From positions 1-39,613 of the forward strand of contig MDLA01000135.1 of assembly GCA_001730015.1 (NCBI GenBank): DNA of 39,613 nucleotides, given 5' to 3'. Both the position numbers and the translations under genes were made by a program. The number at the start of each line of letters is the position of its first letter. The first letter of the stretch is position 1. The DNA is from Chromatiales bacterium (ex Bugula neritina AB1). Its GTDB lineage: Bacteria > Pseudomonadota > Gammaproteobacteria > Granulosicoccales > Granulosicoccaceae. Positions 33,731 to 39,613 of the stretch are shown in pieces. The notes under the pieces were generated by a model, which made no database searches, was not told where the DNA came from, and saw only the letters and a list, made by a program, of their open reading frames with translations.

Positions 33731-34651
33731 ATGAGTTGTTGCCCGCCATCACCTGGCGCCGGGCAATCGGGTTTCAGGCCGGTATTGTTTAAACCGTCAG
33801 ATTCCGCCGTGCTGCCTGCAAGCGTCGTAGTTCCCGGTGGTACAGGCTTAATAGGTACTGATAAACCCCACATCCGTTTTGATGGCGAGACTCCGCTCAG
33901 GCAAGGGCGTGTAGACGAATTTAAAATGTCATCAGGTCCGGTGACGAATGCAGATTTTGCGGCATTTGTAGCAGATACCGGCTACGTTACCGAAGCAGAA
34001 CACTATGGCTGGTCTTTTGTATTCTGGAGTCAGGTACCGGACTATATCGGTGAGACACAGGCTGTACCTGGCGCTCTGTGGTGGCGTCGGGTTGATGGTG
34101 CTTCGTGGAAGTGTATCACCGGGCCTCGCTGTGTACTGGCCGATGAACTGCCTGATCATCCTGTGGTACAGGTTTCATGGAACGATGCTAACGCCTACTG
34201 CTCATGGGCCGGGGGGCGGTTACCAACAGAGCTTGAATGGGAACACGCGGCACGTGGTGGATTATCGGATGTGCGGTTTCCCTGGGGAGATCAGGAACCC
34301 GATGATGAAAAGAATTTTCTATGTAATATCTGGCAGGGGCGTTTCCCGCAGCACAACACCATGAAAGATGGTTACCTGACAACAGCGCCATCGGTTTCAT
34401 TCGAGCCGAACGGCTATGGTTTGTACAACATGGCGGGCAATGTGTGGGACTGGACGGCGGATGCGCATCGTTCAAATGCCCGCCCAGGGCACATGCAGGC
34501 AGACAACCCGGTTAAAGTTGCCAAAGGCGGTTCATTTTTGTGTCATAAAAGCTATTGCTACCGGTATCGTATTGCCGCACGTATAGGCAATACCATAGAT
34601 AGCACCACTACCCATATCGGTTTTAGAGTCGTGTGGGACAATCAGATATAA
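33731..34651 (+). CDS. Formylglycine-generating enzyme (sulfatase-modifying factor)
   Basis: A 306-residue FGE-sulfatase domain protein that oxidises the sulfatase CxPSR Cys to formylglycine. Catalytic Cys271 and Cys276 in KGGSFLCHKSYCYRYR match the redox-active pair of SUMF1-type enzymes. DHPVVQVSWNDANAYCSWAGGRLPTELEWEHAARGG and NVWDWTAD are the family core (each a family-typical stretch near residues 140-175 and 237-245). AGGT precedes the ATG. Cytoplasmic location and placement right after the sulfatase gene show it is the dedicated activating enzyme. Confidence 0.93.
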   Translation: MSCCPPSPGAGQSGFRPVLFKPSDSAVLPASVVVPGGTGLIGTDKPHIRFDGETPLRQGRVDEFKMSSGPVTNADFAAFVADTGYVTEAEHYGWSFVFWSQVPDYIGETQAVPGALWWRRVDGASWKCITGPRCVLADELPDHPVVQVSWNDANAYCSWAGGRLPTELEWEHAARGGLSDVRFPWGDQEPDDEKNFLCNIWQGRFPQHNTMKDGYLTTAPSVSFEPNGYGLYNMAGNVWDWTADAHRSNARPGHMQADNPVKVAKGGSFLCHKSYCYRYRIAARIGNTIDSTTTHIGFRVVWDNQI

Positions 34652-35742
34652 TTATATTAATATTCTCTTCGATGGTAGACAAACCCGTTCCGGTACCGGC
34701 GCAGGCAGAAGTTCTGATCCGTATAGATGCAGTCGCTATCTGCGCTACAGACCTTGAAATTATTCACTACGGTACGCCGGCGTTAATGGAAGGCGGGCCT
34801 CCATTTAACAGGAACTTCACCTCCGGTCACGAATACATGGGAACCGTGGTAGCTCTGGGGGAGGGTGTAGACGAATTTGCTATTGGTGATCGAGTCACAG
34901 CAGAAATTCACGCCGGTTGCGGGCAGTGCAAGCGCTGCTGGCTGGGCATGTACACGTGTTGTTTAAACCATGGACAAAACTACGGCGATGTTAAAAAAAA
35001 TCACCGGGCCAATGGTGTTACGACAGACGGCGGTTTTACTGAGTACGCGGTCAACCATATCAACACAGTGATCAGGGTACCGGACACCATGTGCGACGAA
35101 GAAGCCACCCTTGCGGTCACGGCTGACACGTCAATGTATGGCCTGACGGAACTCGGCGGTTTGGTCGCAGGTGAGAGTGTCGTTGTTATGGGCCCCGGCC
35201 CCATTGGATTAATGGCAGTTGCGGTGGCGAAGTCGCTCGGGGCATCGCCGGTTATTTTAACAGATACGCGTGAATCGCGGCTTAAGATCGGCACATCTCT
35301 CGGCGCTGATCATGTGATAAACGTTAAAAATACCAATGTGGTCGAGGCGGTTAAAGAGATTGCCGGAACAATCGGGGTTGACTACGTCGTTGAATGTGCG
35401 GGCACCGAAACTGCGATAAACGATGCAATACACATGACCAACCGGGGCGGTAAAATCTGTTTGGCTTTCCTGCACGATCCGGCTACCATAGATCTGTCGC
35501 ATGTGATCAAAAACAACATGTATCTGTACGGCATTCGTGGTGAAGGTAAAAGCGCGACCCACAGAGCAATGGCATTTATGGCCGAAAAACAATTCGACGC
35601 CTCACTGATTCACACCCATACATTTGCCCTCGACAATTTGCCGGAGGCACTTCGCTACGCACGGGAAAGAGTGGACGATGCCATAAAGGTAGTTGTCAGA
35701 GCCCGCGGTGCAGAACAACAACTAAAGGCAGTTTCATCGTGA
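34633..35742 (+). CDS. Zinc-dependent alcohol dehydrogenase (MDR family), shortened N terminus
   Basis: A medium-chain zinc dehydrogenase. It has catalytic zinc ligands in AICATDLE and GHEYMG, a structural zinc cluster of four Cys in CGQCKRCWLGMYTC near residue 97-108, and the NAD site GPGPIGLMAVAVAKSLGA near 183. It would oxidise the alcohol freed by the sulfatase. The N terminus is odd. Family members begin with a strand (MKAxVxxGPxDxR) before the DxPVPxP segment, but here only SSMVDKPVPVP is present. The GTG at 34633 overlaps the FGE gene by 19 bases; the ATG at 34672 is the other candidate. Either way about ten or more usual residues are missing. Confidence 0.82.
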   Translation: MGQSDIIILIFSSMVDKPVPVPAQAEVLIRIDAVAICATDLEIIHYGTPALMEGGPPFNRNFTSGHEYMGTVVALGEGVDEFAIGDRVTAEIHAGCGQCKRCWLGMYTCCLNHGQNYGDVKKNHRANGVTTDGGFTEYAVNHINTVIRVPDTMCDEEATLAVTADTSMYGLTELGGLVAGESVVVMGPGPIGLMAVAVAKSLGASPVILTDTRESRLKIGTSLGADHVINVKNTNVVEAVKEIAGTIGVDYVVECAGTETAINDAIHMTNRGGKICLAFLHDPATIDLSHVIKNNMYLYGIRGEGKSATHRAMAFMAEKQFDASLIHTHTFALDNLPEALRYARERVDDAIKVVVRARGAEQQLKAVSS

Positions 35743-36659
35743 GTAAGGCAGCACATGGCGTTTACGCAGCGTCGATAACCCCGCTTGATCCAGCTTCCGG
35801 CCAGCCTTCCGGCAAACGGCTTATAGAGCACAGCCAATGGCTGATGGAACAGGGCATGACCGGTGTGGCACCATTGGGTACAACGGGTGAGGGTAACTCG
35901 CTACCGCTGAGTTTCCGCCTGAGTGTGCCAGGGCATTTTCGCGATGCGGGTTTTTCTGCAGACAAAGTGATCTTCGGTACCGGTTCCTGCTCTGTCGGCG
36001 ATGCAACTATCGCGACGCGGGCGGTCCTTGACGCCGGTTTTACCAACGCACTGGTATTACCGCCTTTTTATTATAAAAATGTCCCGGAAGACGGGGTGTT
36101 CTCCTATTTTGATCAACTGATAGACGGTGTCGGTGCCGATTCACTCAGAGTCTACCTGTATCACTTCCCGCAGCTGTCGATGACACCGATAACGGTATCA
36201 CTGATACAGCGGCTGAAAAACCAATTCGGTCCGGTTATCGCCGGCCTGAAAGACAGTTCCGGTGATTTCAAAGGCACGCTCGACTTTGTAGCAGCTGCAG
36301 ACGACTTTGACGTTTTCTCAGGGAGTGAGGCATTTCTGCTTGAAGGGTTGTCGAAAGGATGCGTCGGATCTATATCTGCAACCTCCAATGCATCAGCCGC
36401 ACTGACCGCTGCAACTTTAAACGCAAAAGGCACCACCAAAGCCGACAAATTACAGGAAACACTTACGGCTGTACGTGAAGCGATATCTAAATATCCGCTA
36501 AGTGCCGCATTAAAACAAATAGAAGCGTGGCGTCATCAGGATGATAGCTGGTGCCCGGTTCTGCCACCAGGCACGCAGCTCAACCAATCGCAGCAAAACG
36601 AATTACGAAGTGCACTGGAGGCGCTCGAACCGGATGCGTCTGTCATTTCCCGGGCATAG
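35739..36659 (+). CDS. DapA/NanA-family class I aldolase or dehydratase
   Basis: A 306-residue TIM-barrel enzyme of the dihydrodipicolinate synthase/N-acetylneuraminate lyase family. The Schiff-base residue is Lys171 (AGLKDSSGD), the partner Tyr is Tyr141 (YLYHFPQ), and GTTGEG (47-52) is the carboxylate-binding loop. The family cleaves, condenses or dehydrates 2-keto acids; lysine synthesis is unlikely in this context. Its GTG overlaps the alcohol dehydrogenase stop (GTGA). Likely it cleaves the keto acid made from the desulfated alcohol. Confidence 0.88.
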   Translation: MSKAAHGVYAASITPLDPASGQPSGKRLIEHSQWLMEQGMTGVAPLGTTGEGNSLPLSFRLSVPGHFRDAGFSADKVIFGTGSCSVGDATIATRAVLDAGFTNALVLPPFYYKNVPEDGVFSYFDQLIDGVGADSLRVYLYHFPQLSMTPITVSLIQRLKNQFGPVIAGLKDSSGDFKGTLDFVAAADDFDVFSGSEAFLLEGLSKGCVGSISATSNASAALTAATLNAKGTTKADKLQETLTAVREAISKYPLSAALKQIEAWRHQDDSWCPVLPPGTQLNQSQQNELRSALEALEPDASVISRA

Positions 36660-36832
36660 ACCCGAACAATAAAAGGGAAGAACAGACCAGAGCAAAAGGT
36701 CCAGTGCAAAAAATCCGGAGCATTAGGGTAAATATAGCCAGAAAATAGACTTTCGGAATTATAGGCTTCCAGAATAATAGGTTCCGGGCAAATATTTATT
36801 TACGCAAGTGAGAAAGTAGAAGGAGGAGATAA

Positions 36833-37285
36833 ATGGGGCAGCCACAACTGGTTGAATCACCGGCAGCCGGAGACAATCCGCGAGCCCACTGGCCGGCGGA
36901 ACTGCAGACAGAGTTTGATCTGGCAGGTGATAACGGCATCGTCGGCAGTGTTCTGGTTTCAGAGACAGATCGAGTCCGTGTCTGGCATTTGCATTTGCCC
37001 CCCGGGGTCCGGTGTAACTTCCACAAGCATGTGCTGCACTATTTCTGGTCGTGCCACACACACGGCAAAGCACGAGGCTGGTATGACGACGGACGTGTGC
37101 AGGATGTCATCCACACACCCGGTGAAACCATACATTTCGAAATTGCCAAAGGAGAGAGCTTTACTCACGCGGTGCAGAATATCGGTGACACTAATCTGCT
37201 ATTCACCACCGTAGAGTTCATCAAAGACAGTCCGAACGAACCACTGGTTATTCCCGATAGTGTTCGGTTGCAGGAACCCGGTTAA
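36833..37285 (+). CDS. Small cupin-fold protein
   Basis: A 150-residue single-domain cupin. The first motif is visible in PPGVRCNFHKHVLHYFWSC (two His, residues near 64-69) and the second in SFTHAVQNIGDTNLLFTTVEF near residue 105. Cupins bind metal and act as isomerases, dioxygenases or accessory proteins. A very strong ribosome-binding site (GGAGGAG) precedes the ATG. It follows the aldolase by 173 bases and probably closes the sulfatase operon. Confidence 0.78.
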   Translation: MGQPQLVESPAAGDNPRAHWPAELQTEFDLAGDNGIVGSVLVSETDRVRVWHLHLPPGVRCNFHKHVLHYFWSCHTHGKARGWYDDGRVQDVIHTPGETIHFEIAKGESFTHAVQNIGDTNLLFTTVEFIKDSPNEPLVIPDSVRLQEPG

Positions 37286-37373
37286 CGCAAAAATCAGGTA
37301 TTCCTGTAGCGAGGCTGTTCCCATTCGTTTGACATGAAGGTCATTGTTCGAGGAACAAAAAAAAAGAAAAAAC

Positions 37374-37725
37374 AAAAAAACAACAACAGCCATTTTTTAC
37401 AAAAAACAAAGCAAAAAAACAAAGCAAAAAAACAAGGACAGCAAAAAAACAAGGACAGCCATTTTTTACGGTGACGGTATAACAGGAACCGGTATAACAG
37501 GGACAGCCATTTTTTGGGTGAAGAACGACTAAAAACGGGACAGCCATTTTTCTGACGTAAAAAATAATATAACCGGGACAGCCATTTTTCAGAAGAACGA
37601 AAATCAGGGGCAGCCATTTTTCTTTGACGAGGAAACAGCGAGGCAATCTAAAAGCAAAACAAGGACAGCCATATTTTACGGTGACGGTATAATAGGGACA
37701 GCTATTTTTTGGGTGAAGAAAGGGC
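37374..37725. repeat. RAYT-associated repeat block (GGACAGCCATTTTT, eight copies)
   Basis: Eight copies of a (GG)GACAGCCATTTTT-like motif lie about 37385, 37452, 37500, 37538, 37577, 37611, 37663 and 37697, all in the same orientation. Between them are low-complexity AAAAAAACAA runs. Copies 2-3 and 7-8 belong to a larger repeated unit that includes ACGGTGACGGTATAA and TTTTTTGGGTGAAGAA. The same motif reappears at 39089 beside the second RAYT copy. Such repeats normally accompany RAYT genes in gammaproteobacteria. Long reading frames here are repeat artefacts, not genes. Confidence 0.75.
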
Positions 37726-37756
37726 GCATTACGTAGCGATTGACTGCTATCCATTA

Positions 37757-38015
37757 CTCAACCAATCAATGTCCGGCATTTTGACAGGCGATAGCCCTTT
37801 TCCCAGCACGGTGGCCGACACGGCTCACGTTCTGGTTGCACGCAATCAACCAACGAGTTGGAACTAATCTTTATTCGCCCTGGCTTGTCCTCCTGATCTG
37901 TCTGTCTGATCTGTCTGTCCAATCTACCAACGCCAATTTGTCTTCAAATCCCAGCGGCAGGCCGACACACTTTCCCTCGCTTGTGTTTCCCGCAATGGCT
38001 ACAGTTCAAGTTGCG
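37757..38015 (-). pseudogene. Decayed RAYT (REP-associated tyrosine transposase) fragment
   Basis: Compared with the RAYT gene at the window end, 37757-37860 matches its 3' end (CTCAACC-ATCA-GTCCGG-CA-TTGACAG). The stretch 37868-38015 matches an internal part: minus-strand reading LPLGFEDKLALVDWTDR against LPFRLQDYLELVDWTGR. The part in between and the catalytic half are missing, and stops interrupt the frame. It abuts the glsA stop at 38037. Confidence 0.65.
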
Positions 38016-38036
38016 ACTTTATAGCTGGTGCGTCAG

Positions 38037-38960
38037 TTACAGTACATTCCACTTTGTTGCCCTTACCAGCGCCTCCAATGCTGCTGTGCCGGCATGCGAG
38101 TTGCCGTTTGCGTTTAATCGAGGCGCCCAGACCGCCACCGCGGCAACATCTGGCACTACCACTACTATGCCACCACCGACTCCACTTTTTCCGGGCAGGC
38201 CAACTCTGTGGGCAAAATCACCAGAAGCGTCGTAGTGTCCGCATAGCATCATCATCGCGTTAATACGGCGGCCACGTTCCTCATTGACGATATGGGTTTC
38301 TGTGATCGGGTCGGTGCCGTTATTTGCAAGGTATAGCGTACTACGCGCTAACTGTTCACAACTCATGGCGATAGCGCATTGTCGACAATAAACATCCAGC
38401 ACATCGCTGATGCTATTTTCAATACGTCCAAAACTTCGCATAAAGTGCGCTAAGCCAGCATTGCGATGCGAGGTGTCGCGTTCGGATTGTGCCACTTCAT
38501 TATCTACAGCGATCGTGTCGTCATCAGCCAGTAGTTGAACCAGTTCCAGCATCTGATTGCTACAATCCGTGGTTGTTTGCCCTTCAAGCAAGGCATCTGT
38601 CACGACTAATGCTCTGGCATTGATAAACGGGTTGCGAGGAATACCATGCTCTTTTTCAAGCTGCACTATCGAGTTAAATGCGTTGCCTGAAGGTTCGTGG
38701 CCAACGCGCTCCCAGATCTGCTGCTCAAATCTATTCAATGCAGCTGTAATCGCGAATACCTTTGAGATGCTCTGAATAGAAAACGGCTCGCGGGCATCAC
38801 CAAAGAACGCCTTTTCACCGCTTACAGTGACAATAGCTGCACCAAACTTGTCCGCCGGCACTCTGGCTAATGCCGGTATGTAGTCCGCTACCTTGCCGAC
38901 ACCGATTGCATGTTGAATTGACTGACAGGCCAGATTTAGTTGCGCTTGCAGGGAAGGCAT
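38037..38960 (-). CDS. glsA: Glutaminase A
   Basis: A 307-residue serine-type glutaminase hydrolysing glutamine to glutamate and ammonia in the cytoplasm. The Ser-x-x-Lys catalytic motif is in SIQSISKVF near residue 62. The family blocks GHEPSGNAFNSIVQLE, NPFINARALV, MRSFGRIENS and LPGKSGVGGGIV follow in order. Length is normal and the frame is intact. It stands alone between two RAYT-repeat modules, the decayed copy touching its 3' side and the intact-looking one 5'. Confidence 0.93.
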   Translation of the reverse strand: MPSLQAQLNLACQSIQHAIGVGKVADYIPALARVPADKFGAAIVTVSGEKAFFGDAREPFSIQSISKVFAITAALNRFEQQIWERVGHEPSGNAFNSIVQLEKEHGIPRNPFINARALVVTDALLEGQTTTDCSNQMLELVQLLADDDTIAVDNEVAQSERDTSHRNAGLAHFMRSFGRIENSISDVLDVYCRQCAIAMSCEQLARSTLYLANNGTDPITETHIVNEERGRRINAMMMLCGHYDASGDFAHRVGLPGKSGVGGGIVVVVPDVAAVAVWAPRLNANGNSHAGTAALEALVRATKWNVL

Positions 38961-39039
38961 GGACAGGTAGATTCCTACGAAAAACTAAATTCTACTGCAA
39001 AAGTCATAGTGTTTACTCATTTTCATCGCACTTGTTCCG

Positions 39040-39110
39040 GGAAAAAAACAAACAAAAAAACCAAAAAACAAAAAAACCAAAAAACAAAGACAGCCATTCT
39101 TTCCGGTGAA
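39040..39110. repeat. RAYT-associated low-complexity repeat next to the second RAYT copy
   Basis: AAAAAAACAAACAAAAAAACC-type runs followed by AAAGACAGCCATTCTTTCC and GGTGAAGAA. This matches the end of the 37.4-37.7 kb block in both motif and order, so the repeat-plus-RAYT module occurs twice. Confidence 0.65.
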
Positions 39111-39151
39111 GAACCGATCTCGTACCTGGCCACTGACAGATTACCACCCCC

Positions 39152-39613
39152 TCAACCGATCAGCGCCCGGCACATTGACAGACTGTGGCTCTTCTTCCAG
39201 CCCAGTAGACGGCAGGCCTCGCGAACTTGTTGGACACAACCAACCAGAGACTTGAAGCTACTCTGATAATGTCGGGTCATATATAGCCAGTGGTCAGCGT
39301 CCAAATTGAGCCTGTTCAGTATAGGTGGCACGGTCTCTTCTATTTGCCCTGGCTTGTCCTCCCGCATCTGCCTGCCTGTCCAATCGACCAACTCCAGATA
39401 GTCCTGCAATCGAAATGGCAGTTCTTCAATCTTTCCGTCGCGTGTGCTCTCTGCAAACGGCTGCAGTTGCTTCGGTTGATTCTCCGATATGCCGTCTATT
39501 CGCCCTTGAGATTGACAGGCCTCTATTCGAAGTTTAACTGACGTATGGTCAGAAACCGCCGGCGTCTCTGCTATCTTTGCTCGAATCGGATTCAGATCGA
39601 CATAGGCCATGCA
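39152..39613 (-). CDS. RAYT-type transposase, C-terminal part (cut by the window end)
   Basis: At least 153 residues of the C-terminal half of a REP-associated tyrosine (IS200-like, Y1/HUH) transposase, running off the window. It begins (C)MAYVDLNPIRAKIAETP, the conserved segment that includes the region around the catalytic Tyr in this family, and ends with a normal stop at 39152. The HUH motif must lie beyond the edge. RAYTs are domesticated single-copy transposases that mobilise REP-like repeats. Confidence 0.8.
   Translation of the reverse strand, partial: CMAYVDLNPIRAKIAETPAVSDHTSVKLRIEACQSQGRIDGISENQPKQLQPFAESTRDGKIEELPFRLQDYLELVDWTGRQMREDKPGQIEETVPPILNRLNLDADHWLYMTRHYQSSFKSLVGCVQQVREACRLLGWKKSHSLSMCRALIG

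Noticed and set aside
37374..37725. CRISPR-like array
   Set aside because: The repeated motif is short (about 14 bases), spacing is irregular, spacers share sequence, and no cas genes are near; RAYT association explains it.
37294..37754. Long overlapping minus-strand reading frames rich in Phe, Cys, Lys and KNGCP repeats
   Set aside because: They are translations of the GACAGCCATTTTT repeat and A-rich runs; no ribosome-binding site and no protein-like composition.

Overview
The window looks like chromosomal accessory DNA from a marine-type, heterotrophic proteobacterium, most likely a gammaproteobacterium. The grounds are TRAP transport, class I fumarase, GntR and LysR regulators, a REP-associated tyrosine transposase (RAYT) with its repeats, and a HupE/DUF411/cytochrome metal-stress island. 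No rRNA, tRNA or CRISPR array was seen, and the species cannot be named from this sequence.

Region 1 (263-15060) is an organic-acid locus built around a divergent promoter near 6.9-7.1 kb. On the minus strand run a YihU-type beta-hydroxyacid dehydrogenase, a GntR/UTRA regulator, a four-subunit succinate dehydrogenase-like complex and a two-subunit class I fumarase. On the plus strand run a three-gene TRAP transporter, a GabD-like aldehyde dehydrogenase, a second YihU-type dehydrogenase and a DUF3604 protein. Read together, the enzymes could take a 4-hydroxybutyrate-like acid through its semialdehyde to succinate, fumarate and malate. A C3-sulfonate substrate (DHPS/sulfolactaldehyde) is the main alternative. 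The flavoprotein has Cys where succinate dehydrogenases attach FAD through His.

Region 2 (15.1-23.1 kb) is mixed. It holds a fragmentary secreted-protein relic, an arylmalonate decarboxylase/maleate isomerase-family protein lacking both catalytic cysteines, a broken Ldh_2-family dehydrogenase, a LysR regulator with a clear T-N11-A operator facing a two-gene unit (unknown small protein plus isocitrate lyase/PEP-mutase family enzyme), a Rieske oxygenase, a secreted GWGWDG-repeat protein and an orphan 188-residue protein.

Region 3 (23.5-29.5 kb) has a GMC oxidoreductase, the tail of a tyrosine integrase, and a metal/copper-type island (membrane-anchor protein, HupE/UreJ, Spy/CpxP-like, DUF411 lipoprotein, cytochrome c, cytochrome c'). 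Two of these genes are frameshifted, hupE by an exact 8-bp tandem duplication. A 97-bp repeat in opposite orientations (17147-17243 and 29541-29637) brackets about 12.3 kb that includes this island.

Region 4 (29.6-37.3 kb) holds a SnoaL-like protein and then a plus-strand operon. Its first gene is an AhpD-like protein whose open frame continues through an in-frame TGA in a Cys-x-x-TGA-x3-His motif, so it is very probably a selenoprotein. It is followed by a formylglycine sulfatase, its formylglycine-generating enzyme, a zinc alcohol dehydrogenase, a DapA-family aldolase and a cupin. The set looks like a sulfate-ester catabolic operon.

Region 5 (37.3 kb to the end) has glutaminase A between a decayed RAYT copy with its repeats and a second RAYT copy cut by the window edge. 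The selenoprotein-headed sulfatase operon is the strongest candidate for something new.
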